Positions 17,794 to 26,059 of a stretch of 55,955 bases of DNA are shown one piece after another. How positions within the stretch are numbered: position 1 is the stretch's first letter; every line of letters starts with the position of its first letter. The translations under genes were made by a program, and so were the position numbers. Origin of the DNA: Halanaerobium saccharolyticum (GTDB taxonomy: Bacteria > Bacillota > Halanaerobiia > Halanaerobiales > Halanaerobiaceae); the NCBI RefSeq assembly GCF_003053565.1, contig NZ_QAXS01000020.1, positions 1-55,955 on the forward strand. Direction: 5' to 3'. The notes beneath the pieces are model-generated. The model was given only the letters and a program-made list of their open reading frames with translations, did no database searches and was not told the origin of the DNA.

Positions 17794-17857
17794 TCAGTTA
17801 AAGGAAATTAATTTATTAAGAAAACAATATTATCTAAAATAATTTTGAGGTGAAAAA

Positions 17858-18568
17858 ATGGAGAGACTGCAGAAAGTTATGGCCCATGCAGGGGTTGCTT
17901 CTCGCAGAAAATCGGAAGAAATTATAGCAGAAGGAAGAGTCAAAGTTAACGGCGAAGTTGTTACTGAGATGGGATTTAAGGTTGACCCCGACGAGGACGA
18001 AATAGTTGTTGATGGTGAACTTATAAGTGAAGAGAAAAAGAGATATCTTTTATTGAATAAACCGGAGGGTTATATTACTACAGTTTCTGACCCGGAAGGT
18101 CGGCCAACAGTTATGGATTTAATTCCTGACTTAAAACAGCGTCTTTACCCTGCCGGCAGACTTGATTATGACAGTTCAGGACTTTTAATTATGACCAATG
18201 ACGGTGATTTAACCTATAAACTGACTCATCCCAAAAAAGAAGTAGATAAAAAGTATCGAGTTCTTGTTCAGGGAGAAATGACTGAGGAAGACTTTAATAA
18301 ATTTGAAAATGGAATGGTTATTGATGGTCAAAAAACAGCACCGGCTAAAATATCAAATGTCAATTATAAAGGTGATAAGACCGAGTTTGATATAATTATT
18401 CATGAAGGCAGAAACAGGCAGGTCAGAAGGATGGCCCAAATTGCAGGTTTTTCAGTAATTTCTTTAAAAAGAATTGGATTTGCCTTTCTTACCCTTGCTG
18501 GAGTTAAAGAAGGAGAATTTAGATATCTCAGTAACCAGGAAATAACAAAATTGAAAAATATGCTTTAA
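17858..18568 (+). CDS. rluB: RsuA/RluB-family rRNA pseudouridine synthase
   Basis: Isomerises a specific uridine to pseudouridine in rRNA, in Firmicutes usually 23S rRNA helix 90-92 region by RluB. An S4 RNA-binding domain at residues 1-60 (VASRRKSEEIIAEGRVKVNG) precedes the catalytic domain. GRLDYDSSGLLIMTNDG holds the catalytic aspartate (D104 region), and HEGRNRQVRRM is conserved. TTGAGGTGA precedes ATG 17858. It follows scpA-scpB, the standard Firmicute arrangement. RsuA-type 16S specificity cannot be excluded. Confidence 0.92.
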   Translation: MERLQKVMAHAGVASRRKSEEIIAEGRVKVNGEVVTEMGFKVDPDEDEIVVDGELISEEKKRYLLLNKPEGYITTVSDPEGRPTVMDLIPDLKQRLYPAGRLDYDSSGLLIMTNDGDLTYKLTHPKKEVDKKYRVLVQGEMTEEDFNKFENGMVIDGQKTAPAKISNVNYKGDKTEFDIIIHEGRNRQVRRMAQIAGFSVISLKRIGFAFLTLAGVKEGEFRYLSNQEITKLKNML

Positions 18569-18720
18569 TTTAGCATAAAAGAAGGAATAACTCCTTCAAT
18601 CAAGAATTAAGTAACTAGCTGTTTAAATATTCTCATGATTATTTTTAATAATCCTGAAGATTCTCCACCTGTTTTTAGAAAAAAATATTATATTAATTTT
18701 GAGGGGGAGTTAAATTATTT

Positions 18721-18981
18721 ATGGAAGAATTAAAGGTTTCATCACATTCTGATCCAAAAGCTGTTGCAGGTGCCTTAGCAGCAGTAGTAAGAGAGGATAA
18801 AAAAGTTGAGTTACAGGCAGTAGGAGCTGGAGCAGTCAATCAGACTATCAAAGCGATTGCAATTTCCAGAGGCTATGTTGCCCCCAATGGAATGGACCTA
18901 ATTATGATTCCGGCATTTACTGAAATTGAAATTGATGGAGAAGAAAGAACAGCTATTAAATTTTTAGTAGAACCGAGATAA
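18721..18981 (+). CDS. spoVS: Stage V sporulation protein S
   Basis: A small Alba-fold protein of 86 residues, required for spore coat and cortex completion in Bacillus but also found in non-sporulating bacteria. The sequence is highly typical: ELKVSSHSDPKAVAGALA at the N-terminus, GAVNQTIKAIAISRGYV in the centre. A strong GAGGGGGAG ribosome-binding site precedes ATG 18721. It is flanked by a 150-nt AT-rich gap and a terminator, so it forms a single-gene unit. Alba-like folds bind nucleic acid; the molecular partner here is unknown. Confidence 0.95.
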   Translation: MEELKVSSHSDPKAVAGALAAVVREDKKVELQAVGAGAVNQTIKAIAISRGYVAPNGMDLIMIPAFTEIEIDGEERTAIKFLVEPR

Positions 18982-18994
18982 ATCACGATTTTTT

Positions 18995-19021
18995 AAAACC
19001 TATCCGTGAGGGTAGGTTTTT
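18995..19021 (+). terminator. Intrinsic terminator after spoVS
   Basis: An 11-bp stem AAAACCTATCC (18995-19005) / GGGTAGGTTTT (19010-19020) with a GTGA tetraloop is followed by T. The preceding A-run and the final T-run would make it functional in both directions. It is 14 nt beyond the spoVS stop. Confidence 0.8.
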
Positions 19022-19038
19022 AAATGTAAAATCAACTT

Positions 19039-22000
19039 GTGAGGTTGGTGGTTAATATTTTTCTAAAAAAAATTAGACTCAAAGGATTTAAGTCCTTTGC
19101 CAATAAAACTGATATAGAAATTGAAGAAAATATAACTGCTGTCGTGGGTCCAAACGGTAGTGGTAAAAGTAATATTGTGGATGCTATCCGCTGGGTTTTA
19201 GGGGAGCAGAGTGCCAAAAATCTGCGGGGAAGCAGAATGGCTGATATTATTTTCTCCGGCAGTGAAGAATTAAATGCCAAAAGGAAAGCCAGTGTAACCC
19301 TCTTTTTTGATAATTCCAGTGGTGAACTGCCAGTTGAAGGAAAAGAGCTGACACTTGGGCGTGAAGTTAGAGATGATGGCCGCAGTGATTATTTAATTAA
19401 TGGTGCTTCCTGCAGGTTAAAAGATATAGAAATGCTTTTAATGGACAGCGGACTGGGCAGTGATGGGTATTCAATCGTCGGTCAGGGCAGAATTGATTCA
19501 ATTATCAAATCCAAACCGGATAAAATGCGTCTTTTCTTCGAAGAGGCAGCGGGGATTATGAAGCATAAGTCCCGCAAGGAAGAAGCCGAAAAAAGACTTG
19601 AAAATACAAATAATGATTTAAATCGAATTCATGATCTGGTTGATGAACTGGAAAAAAGGCATGATCCCTTAAAGAAAGCAGCAGAAAAAGCTAAAAAATA
19701 TAAAGGTTATAAAGATGAGCTTTCTGATCTGGAAATTAGCCTTTTAAATAAACAGTGGAAAATTAATTCAACTAAATTTGAAGACTTAAGTAAAAAAAGA
19801 GAAGCACAGGAAAAAACATTAAATGAAAAGCAGAGCAGCTATAATGCCCTTTCTTATCAGCTGGATAATAATAAAGATCAGCTTAAAGCTCTAAAAAATG
19901 AAAAAGAAGAGGTCAGCAACAGCTACTTTCAGAATCAAAACAAGGTAAATGAGATTAAAAACAATCTTAATGTTATGGAAGAGCGAAAAAATAACTACAT
20001 AGAAAATAAAGAAAACCTAAAAGCTAAAATTGCTGAACTCAAAAAAGAGTGTCAAAATAAACAGGCAGAAGTAAAAAAAGCAGCCGAAAATTTTGAACTA
20101 ATAAATTCTGACCAGCAGAATATTAAAAAAGAGATTGATAAGTTAAAAAATAATATTACTCAGAATCAAGAAAAGATTGAATCACTCAATCAGCAAATTC
20201 AGGCAAAAGAAAATAAAATTGAGGCTAAAAAAAGGGAAATCCAGCAGGAAAATTCTGCTCTAGAGAGATTAAAAGAGCGGGTTGAAATTTCCAGTGATCG
20301 ACTCCAGGAAATATCTTCAGATCAAAATCAAATAGATGAGAAGATAAAGACTGAATCTGAGCACGCCTCTCAAATAGAGGAAGAACTGACTGCAGTAAAA
20401 AAAGAGATCGAAAATAAACAGGATAAATTAGAAGCTTTAAAAGCTAAAATCAAAGAAGAAGAGCAGGCTTTAGAAGCAGGTAAAGATCAGCTATTAGAGA
20501 CAAAAGAAAATTATCAGCATTATAATTCTCGGCTGCAGCTGATGGAAGAGATGCAGGAAAGTTACGAGGGCTATTATAATGGTGTACGCAGTATTTTAGA
20601 AAAGAGAGAGCAGTTTAGTGGTTTGATTGATGTGGTAGCAGAAATAGTATCTGTCAAAGCTGAATACGAAGAGGCCATAGAAACTGCACTCGGTGCCAAG
20701 ATGCAGAATATTATTGTTGAAGATGACCAGACAGCAAAAGATGCTGTAAAATACCTTAAGCAAAATAACAGAGGTCGGGCAACTTTTTTACCTCTCAATA
20801 TGGTTAATGGTTCCCGCCTTGGTGATCGTTATTTAGACAAGCTGGCCGATCAGAAAGGATTTATTGGGCTGGCAGTTGATCTGGTAGATTTTCCGGAGCG
20901 CCTGGAAAATGTATTCAATTTTCTTTTAGGGCAGATTGTAGTTAGTGATAACCTTGACCACGCTGTTAAGATGGCCAAAAATATCAGGCGCAGTTTTCGG
21001 ATTGTTACCACCGAAGGAGATGTTGTTTATCCTGGTGGTGCTATTTCTGGAGGAAGCAGCTCCAGCAACAGTAGAGATTTAATTGGCCGCAGTCGAAAAA
21101 TTGAGGAACTAAAGTCACGCAGAAGTAAATTACAACAAAAAGGAAAATCACTTGTTGAAAGATTAGAAAATGATAAAAAAGAGCTGGACCAGAAAAGAGA
21201 GAAGTTGGAGGATTTCAAATCAGATTTACAGGCTCTAAAAATGAAAGAAAACAATATTAAAAATGATAAAAATAGAGCTGAAGAAAATTTAAAAGAATTA
21301 AAATCTGACCGGAATTTAAGACAGGATAATTTTTCTGAGCTGGACACCAGTCTTCAGGATAATAAAGAGACCATTAAATTCAAGCAGGAGAAAATTGAAG
21401 ACTTCAAAGCAGAAATTAAAAATCTTAGTTCGGAGATCAATGATTTAAAAGCTGCTTTAAAGATAAAGCAGGAAAATCTTAAGGAACTGGAACCTCAGCT
21501 GAAGGAATTGGAACTTGATGGAGCCAGAATTTCAGAAAAAAGAAATAATGCTCAGGAAAAACTAAATGATAAAAAGCAGGCTTTAGAACTTAAGGAAAAA
21601 GAAATTAAAGAGCGTGAAAAAGAAATTAAAGAGATCAGCAGTGATCTGGAGAGAATTGCTGACCGCAAAGTTAAACTACAGCAGCAGAAAAAAGAGCTGG
21701 AATCTGAGGGTGAAAAACTAAAACATAAAAAGGATAGTTTAACAACTGAAGTTAAAAACCTGGAAAAAGAAGTTGAAAGCAAGGAAAAAGAAGCAAAAGA
21801 ACTGCAGGAGCAGTTAAATAAGGTAAAAGATAATTTTCATCAGCTTGACTTAAAATATACCAAGTTAGATGATAAGCTGGAAAATATTAAATCAATTTTA
21901 ATTAATGACTATGAGCTCCGTCCAGAGGAAATTGAGGAAGATCAGTTAATTAAAATTGAGGATGAAGATGAAGCTGAAGTAGAAACCAAGATTCATGATC

Positions 22001-22656
22001 TGAAGAAGAAGATGGACAGCCTGCATCCTGTTAACGAGGCGGCTGTAGAAGAATATGCTGAATTAAAAGACCGACTGGATTATCTGCATGAACAGCAGGC
22101 TGATTTAAAACATGCCCGCAATTCAATTGAACTTGTAATCTCTGATATAGAAGAATCAATGGAAAAAATGTTTGCTGATACTTTTTATCAGGTTAAGGAA
22201 GAGTTTTCAAAGGTCTTTAAGGCCCTCTTTCAGGGAGGAAAGGCAGAACTTAAATTAACCGATCCAGAAGAACTGTTAACAACTGGAGTAGAAATCCACG
22301 CTCAGCCGCCGGGTAAGAGTTTAAAGAGTTTATCCTTACTTTCTGGTGGGGAAAGGGCTTTAACAGCGATTGCTTTAATTTTTGCCTTTATCCAGGTTAA
22401 GCCAAGTCCTTTTTATGTGCTGGATGAAATTGATGCTCCTTTAGATGATGTTAATATTGTTCGTTTTGCCAGCTTTATCAAAAAATATGCAAAAGTAGCT
22501 CAGTTTATTATTATAACTCACAGACGTTATATGATGACTGAAGTAGATTCGCTTTATGGTGTAACTATGGAAAAATCTGGTGTATCACGTCTGGTTTCTT
22601 TAAAGTTAGATCAGGCAGAAGAATTTAATGATAATTATATCAAGGAGGCTTTATAA
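19039..22656 (+). CDS. smc: Chromosome segregation ATPase Smc
   Basis: Core condensin ATPase (about 1200 residues). N-terminal Walker A GPNGSGKSN lies near residue 38. Long coiled-coil arms cover about 170-500 and 680-1030, dominated by K, E, L and Q. The hinge (GYYNGVRSIL...GRATFLPLNMV) is at about 505-660. The C-terminal signature LLSGGERALTAIAL and Walker B FYVLDEIDAPLDD are intact. The coordinates use the first in-frame GTG. However, GTG 19039 has no ribosome-binding site, whereas GAGGTTGGTGG (19041-19051) precedes an ATT at 19057 that would give the family-typical N-terminus (FLKKIRLKGFKSF). The true start is therefore uncertain. ftsY starts directly after the stop. Confidence 0.97.
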   Translation: MRLVVNIFLKKIRLKGFKSFANKTDIEIEENITAVVGPNGSGKSNIVDAIRWVLGEQSAKNLRGSRMADIIFSGSEELNAKRKASVTLFFDNSSGELPVEGKELTLGREVRDDGRSDYLINGASCRLKDIEMLLMDSGLGSDGYSIVGQGRIDSIIKSKPDKMRLFFEEAAGIMKHKSRKEEAEKRLENTNNDLNRIHDLVDELEKRHDPLKKAAEKAKKYKGYKDELSDLEISLLNKQWKINSTKFEDLSKKREAQEKTLNEKQSSYNALSYQLDNNKDQLKALKNEKEEVSNSYFQNQNKVNEIKNNLNVMEERKNNYIENKENLKAKIAELKKECQNKQAEVKKAAENFELINSDQQNIKKEIDKLKNNITQNQEKIESLNQQIQAKENKIEAKKREIQQENSALERLKERVEISSDRLQEISSDQNQIDEKIKTESEHASQIEEELTAVKKEIENKQDKLEALKAKIKEEEQALEAGKDQLLETKENYQHYNSRLQLMEEMQESYEGYYNGVRSILEKREQFSGLIDVVAEIVSVKAEYEEAIETALGAKMQNIIVEDDQTAKDAVKYLKQNNRGRATFLPLNMVNGSRLGDRYLDKLADQKGFIGLAVDLVDFPERLENVFNFLLGQIVVSDNLDHAVKMAKNIRRSFRIVTTEGDVVYPGGAISGGSSSSNSRDLIGRSRKIEELKSRRSKLQQKGKSLVERLENDKKELDQKREKLEDFKSDLQALKMKENNIKNDKNRAEENLKELKSDRNLRQDNFSELDTSLQDNKETIKFKQEKIEDFKAEIKNLSSEINDLKAALKIKQENLKELEPQLKELELDGARISEKRNNAQEKLNDKKQALELKEKEIKEREKEIKEISSDLERIADRKVKLQQQKKELESEGEKLKHKKDSLTTEVKNLEKEVESKEKEAKELQEQLNKVKDNFHQLDLKYTKLDDKLENIKSILINDYELRPEEIEEDQLIKIEDEDEAEVETKIHDLKKKMDSLHPVNEAAVEEYAELKDRLDYLHEQQADLKHARNSIELVISDIEESMEKMFADTFYQVKEEFSKVFKALFQGGKAELKLTDPEELLTTGVEIHAQPPGKSLKSLSLLSGGERALTAIALIFAFIQVKPSPFYVLDEIDAPLDDVNIVRFASFIKKYAKVAQFIIITHRRYMMTEVDSLYGVTMEKSGVSRLVSLKLDQAEEFNDNYIKEAL

Positions 22657-23580
22657 GTGGGATTTTTACAGAGATTAAAAGATGGACTTAAAAAAACAAA
22701 AGAAAGCTTTGTCAATCAGGTAACAAATATTTTTACTGGCAGAACAAATATTGATGATGATTTATTTGAAGAATTAGAAGAAGTTTTAATTCAGGCAGAT
22801 GTTGGTGTAAAAACAACATTTACCCTGATTGAAAAATTAAGAGAAGATGTTGATCAGGAAGAAATAACTGAACCAGAGGAATTAATGGACTATTTTCAGA
22901 AAGAGCTGCAGAGTTTACTGCAGAATGATGAAGGTGGCTTTAAATTTGATAAAGATTTAAATATTATCATGGTGGTTGGAGTTAATGGTGCTGGAAAAAC
23001 CACCACCATTGCTAAGATTGCCGGTCGTTACAAAGAAGAGGGTAAAAAGGTAATGCTGGCAGCTGGTGATACTTTTAGAGCTGGGGCTATTGAGCAGCTT
23101 CAGATCTGGGGTGACCGTCTGGGAGTTAATGTAATTGCTCAGCAGGAAGGTTCAGATGCAGCAGCAGTTGCTTATGATGCTGTTCAATCTGCCAGAGCTA
23201 AAGATGTAGATCTCTTAATTGTAGATACAGCAGGCCGCCTGCACACTCAGACGAATTTAATGGAGGAGCTCAAAAAAGTAAAAAGAGTAATCGACAGAGA
23301 GGCAGCAGAAATAAGTGCCGGGGTAGAAGTTCTGCTTGTCCTGGATGCTACAACAGGTCAGAATGCAATTTCTCAGGCCAAGCTCTTCAACGATGCTGTA
23401 GATGTTGATGGAGTTGCTCTAACCAAACTCGATGGTACTGCCAAAGGTGGTATTGTAATTGCTGTTAAAAATGAGCTCGATATTCCAATCAAACTGATTG
23501 GAGTTGGAGAAGCAGCAGAAGACCTGCAGAACTTTGATCCAGAAGAATTTATAGAAGCCCTTTTCAGCAGTGAAGAGTAA
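22657..23580 (+). CDS. ftsY: Signal recognition particle receptor FtsY
   Basis: SRP receptor GTPase that docks Ffh-ribosome complexes at the membrane and Sec translocon. The N-terminal helical NG domain starts at once, without the long acidic A domain of E. coli, as in many Firmicutes (307 residues). The GTPase motifs are GVNGAGKTTT (residues 108-117), DTFRAGAIEQL, DTAGRLHTQTN, TKLDGTAKGG. It starts with GTG at 22657 immediately after the smc stop, with AAGGAGG inside smc, so the two are translationally coupled. The coding sequence is followed by an unusual 380-nt non-coding stretch. Confidence 0.96.
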   Translation: MGFLQRLKDGLKKTKESFVNQVTNIFTGRTNIDDDLFEELEEVLIQADVGVKTTFTLIEKLREDVDQEEITEPEELMDYFQKELQSLLQNDEGGFKFDKDLNIIMVVGVNGAGKTTTIAKIAGRYKEEGKKVMLAAGDTFRAGAIEQLQIWGDRLGVNVIAQQEGSDAAAVAYDAVQSARAKDVDLLIVDTAGRLHTQTNLMEELKKVKRVIDREAAEISAGVEVLLVLDATTGQNAISQAKLFNDAVDVDGVALTKLDGTAKGGIVIAVKNELDIPIKLIGVGEAAEDLQNFDPEEFIEALFSSEE

Positions 23581-23650
23581 TTAGTTACTTTTTAATAAAA
23601 GAAAAAGAATATGCGGCTAAACTTTTTAAAAAGATATTTAAAAAGAGAGT

Positions 23651-23969
23651 TTTGTAAGCTTAAAATTTCAAAACTTAATTAAAAATTTAATTAAAGAGTA
23701 GATTGAGCCCAGAAAAAATTAGATAAACTTGACTTAGTAACTTTTTATTGTAGTACTTAATGAGTATTTATTTAAAATCAGACCTACAAACAGGAGGTTT
23801 GTAGCTGAATGCAGCACAGGAGGTGCTGATCAAGAAGGTAGTCTGATTTTAAATGAATATAAATTTTTAGTGCTACAAAAAAGTTAATTTGGAGATTTAG
23901 ATAATTTTTCTGGGCTCAATCTTAACCTATTAAAAAATTTAAGGATGTTTTGAAATTTTAGCTTGACAA
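23651..23969. repeat. Large imperfect palindromic element between ftsY and ylxM
   Basis: A stretch of about 320 bp with no coding potential folds back on itself. Paired segments in nested order are TAAAATTTCAAAAC (23661-23674) with GTTTTGAAATTTTA (23947-23960), 14 bp; GATTGAGCCCAGAAAAA (23701-23717) with its complement (23905-23921), 17 bp; TGTAGTACT (23749-23757) with AGTGCTACA (23869-23877); and ATTTAAAATCAGAC (23770-23783) with its complement (23841-23854), 14 bp. The interior carries two short hairpins, each with an AGGAG loop. It could be a structured regulatory RNA or a miniature inverted-repeat mobile element. No transposase, target duplication or second copy was seen in this window. 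Confidence 0.75.
23784..23828 (+). other. Twin AGGAG-loop hairpins inside the palindrome
   Basis: Two perfect hairpins stand side by side at the apex of the palindrome. CTACAAAC/GTTTGTAG (23784-23791/23797-23804) and CAGCAC/GTGCTG (23812-23817/23823-23828) both have the five-base loop AGGAG, flanked as ACAGGAGGT. Exposed GGA in a hairpin loop is the general form of a CsrA/RsmA binding site, and AGGAGG also matches a Shine-Dalgarno sequence. Whether the element is transcribed is not known from the sequence. Confidence 0.55.
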
Positions 23970-23991
23970 AAGCTCCAAAATATCATATACT
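23963..23991 (+). promoter_or_regulatory. Sigma-A-type promoter for the ylxM-ffh operon
   Basis: A perfect -35 TTGACA (23963-23968) and -10 TATACT (23986-23991) are separated by 17 nt. Transcription would begin at about 23997-24000, 32-35 nt before the ylxM start. The -35 lies in the right-hand arm of the large palindrome. Confidence 0.8.
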
Positions 23992-24033
23992 ATCACCTGT
24001 GTTAAGTAAATTAACTTTACAGGTGATTTTTTT
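23992..24033 (+). terminator. Terminator-type hairpin overlapping the ylxM leader
   Basis: ATCACCTGT (23992-24000) pairs perfectly with ACAGGTGAT (24019-24027). An inner GTTAA/TTAAC stem (24001-24005/24011-24015) adds to it, and seven T follow. It has the form of a Rho-independent terminator for transcripts arriving from ftsY. Its 3' arm contains the ylxM ribosome-binding site AGGTGA (24021-24026), and the T-run contains the TTG start. A transcript begun at the adjacent promoter would lack most of the 5' arm. Confidence 0.65.
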
Positions 24034-24376
24034 GCTAAAGAAAACAATTAAAATTACAATGTTATTTGATTTTTACGGATCTCTGCTGACAGAAAAACAG
24101 CAGCAGATAATTAAAAGTTACTTCTATAATGATTTATCTCTTTCTGAGATTGCTGATAATATAGGCATCAGCCGGCAGGGAGTTTATGATCATTTACACA
24201 GAAGTGAAGAGAGCTTAGAAGATTATGAAGCTAAGCTTGGACTTTTAGAGAAATATAATAAAATTAGAAAAAATATAAATGACTTAGAAGAAATGATGAC
24301 AGCTAAAGGTATTTTAGCTGTAGATCAAAATCAGGATCTGCGCAAAAAACTGGAATCGATCAAATCGATCCTCTAG
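24032..24376 (+). CDS. ylxM: YlxM/p13-like SRP-associated helix-turn-helix protein
   Basis: A 114-residue protein of the UPF0122 family, encoded next to ffh in Firmicutes and thought to modulate SRP. The core LFDFYGSLLTEKQQQIIKSY and the helix-turn-helix LSLSEIADNIGISRQGVYDH resemble sigma-70 region 4. I chose TTG 24032 because AGGTGA (24021-24026) is correctly spaced and the predicted N-terminus (LLKKTIKITMLFDFY) fits the family. An ATG at 24059 has no ribosome-binding site, and the region upstream in frame runs through the promoter. ffh follows after 12 nt. Confidence 0.88.
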   Translation: MLKKTIKITMLFDFYGSLLTEKQQQIIKSYFYNDLSLSEIADNIGISRQGVYDHLHRSEESLEDYEAKLGLLEKYNKIRKNINDLEEMMTAKGILAVDQNQDLRKKLESIKSIL

Positions 24377-24388
24377 AGGAGGTAAATT

Positions 24389-25729
24389 ATGATTTTTTCA
24401 AATCTAGCTGAAAAGCTTCAGGATACCTTTGATAAGTTAAGAGGAAAAGGTAAACTGACAGAAAAAGATGTTAAAGCTGCTTTAAAAGAGGTAAAAATGG
24501 CTCTTTTAGAGGCGGATGTTAACTACAAAGTTGTTAAAAACTTTATTTCAAAAATTGAAGATAGAGCTGTTGGTAAGGAAGTTATGGACAGTTTAACTCC
24601 CGGCCAGCAGGTTATTAAAATTGTAAATGAAGAAATGCAGGAATTGATGGGTGGAAGTAAAGAAGATATTGCTATTGCTTCGGAACCACCTACAATTATT
24701 ATGATGGTTGGACTGCAGGGTTCTGGTAAGACAACAAGTGCAGGTAAGCTGGCCCGCAAATTATCAAAGGATGGTAAGAGTCCTTTGTTAGTTGCAGCAG
24801 ATGTTTACCGCCCGGCTGCGATTAGACAGCTACAGGTGCTTGGAGAAAGACTAGACCTGCCTGTGTTTTCAATGGGAGAAGACAGTGACCCGGTTGATAT
24901 AGCTAAAGGAAGTATTAATTATGCTTCTTCTCACAACTGTGACACTATTATCCTTGATACAGCAGGACGACTGCATATAGATCAGACTATGATGGAAGAG
25001 CTTGAGTCTATCAAGTCTACAGTTGAGCCAAATGAGATTCTGCTGGTTGTTGATGCAATGACAGGTCAGGATGCAGTTAATGTAGCTAAAAACTTTGACG
25101 ATCGTCTTGACATTGATGGAATTGTATTAACCAAAATGGATGGTGACGCCCGTGGTGGTGCAGCCTTATCTATTAAAGCAATCACCGGTAAACCAATTAA
25201 ATTTGCCGGTACTGGAGAAAAACTTGCGGATCTAGAAACATTCCATCCTGATCGTATGTCATCTCGTATCTTAGGTATGGGAGATGTTTTAAGCTTAATC
25301 GAAAAGGCAGAAAAGAGCATTGATAAAGAAAAAGCTCAGGCTCTGGAAGAAAAACTGAGAAAGAACGAATTTACTTTAGAAGACTTTATGGAGCAGATGG
25401 ATCAGGTAAGAAACATGGGTCCAATGGAAGATATTCTGGGCATGATTCCCGGGATGGGTGGAGCAAAACAGCTTAAAAATATGCAGGTTGATGATAAACA
25501 GCTTGATTATATTGAAGCTATAATTTCATCTATGACACCGGAAGAAAGAAGAGATCCAGAAGTTATTAATGGTTCTCGCCGTAAGCGGATTGCTCAGGGA
25601 AGTGGAACCAGCATCCAGGAAGTAAATCGTCTTTTAAAGCAGTTTAGACAGACTAAAAAGATGATGAAGCAGTTAAACAGTGGTAAAATGAAAAAAGGTG
25701 GAGGCTTTAATCTACCATTTTTCAATTAA
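24389..25729 (+). CDS. ffh: Signal recognition particle protein Ffh
   Basis: SRP GTPase that binds signal sequences of nascent membrane and secreted proteins, together with the SRP RNA (not found in this window). The N and G domains cover about residues 1-295, with GLQGSGKTTS near 107, DVYRPAAIRQL, DTAGRLHIDQT and TKMDGDARGG. The C-terminal M domain is methionine-rich (MEDILGMIPGMGG, RRKRIAQGSG) and ends in a typical K/M/G tail. Length 446 is normal. AGAGGAGG precedes ATG 24389. In the operon ylxM-ffh-rpsP-khpA-rimM-trmD-rplS. Confidence 0.97.
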   Translation: MIFSNLAEKLQDTFDKLRGKGKLTEKDVKAALKEVKMALLEADVNYKVVKNFISKIEDRAVGKEVMDSLTPGQQVIKIVNEEMQELMGGSKEDIAIASEPPTIIMMVGLQGSGKTTSAGKLARKLSKDGKSPLLVAADVYRPAAIRQLQVLGERLDLPVFSMGEDSDPVDIAKGSINYASSHNCDTIILDTAGRLHIDQTMMEELESIKSTVEPNEILLVVDAMTGQDAVNVAKNFDDRLDIDGIVLTKMDGDARGGAALSIKAITGKPIKFAGTGEKLADLETFHPDRMSSRILGMGDVLSLIEKAEKSIDKEKAQALEEKLRKNEFTLEDFMEQMDQVRNMGPMEDILGMIPGMGGAKQLKNMQVDDKQLDYIEAIISSMTPEERRDPEVINGSRRKRIAQGSGTSIQEVNRLLKQFRQTKKMMKQLNSGKMKKGGGFNLPFFN

Positions 25730-25776
25730 AATAGAATTTGCAACTTTTATTAGTAATGGAGGGAGGTGTTTGATAG

Positions 25777-26040
25777 ATGGCAGTTAAGATTCGTTTAAAA
25801 AGAATGGGAAGTAAGCGTAATGCATCATACAGAGTTATTGTTTCTGATTCCAAGAGAGCTCCTCAGGGATACTTTGTTGAGGAATTAGGTTTCTATGACC
25901 CTACAACTGAACCAGAAACATATAATATTGATGAAGAAAAAGCACTCAAGTGGTTAAATAATGGTGCAAAGCCTTCAGATACAGTTAAGACTTTGTTAAA
26001 GAAGTCAGGTGTAATGGCTAAGTACCACGGTAATGAGTAA
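25777..26040 (+). CDS. rpsP: 30S ribosomal protein S16
   Basis: Small-subunit ribosomal protein needed for 30S assembly. The 87-residue sequence is typical throughout: VKIRLKRMGSKRNASYRVIV at the N-terminus, RAPQGYFVEELGFYDP in the middle. A strong GGAGGGAGG precedes ATG 25777. Conserved placement between ffh and the KH protein. Confidence 0.97.
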   Translation: MAVKIRLKRMGSKRNASYRVIVSDSKRAPQGYFVEELGFYDPTTEPETYNIDEEKALKWLNNGAKPSDTVKTLLKKSGVMAKYHGNE

Positions 26041-26059
26041 TTAAAAGGAGGTTTTCTCC

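Noticed and set aside
18559-18597. Two small hairpins after rluB as a terminator
   Set aside because: TATGC/GCATA and GAAGGA/TCCTTC can form, but no T-run follows either of them.
21027-21782. Serine- and phenylalanine-rich minus-strand frames within smc, and similar frames opposite other genes
   Set aside because: They are shadows of coiled-coil K/E codons read from the opposite strand, with no ribosome-binding sites or domains.
23701-23926. The palindrome as SRP RNA or 6S RNA
   Set aside because: The position between ftsY and ffh and the rod shape invited both ideas. The conserved SRP helix-8 motif (GGAAGGAAGCAG type) is absent, and the apical twin AGGAG hairpins do not fit the single-loop 6S shape with a promoter-like bubble.
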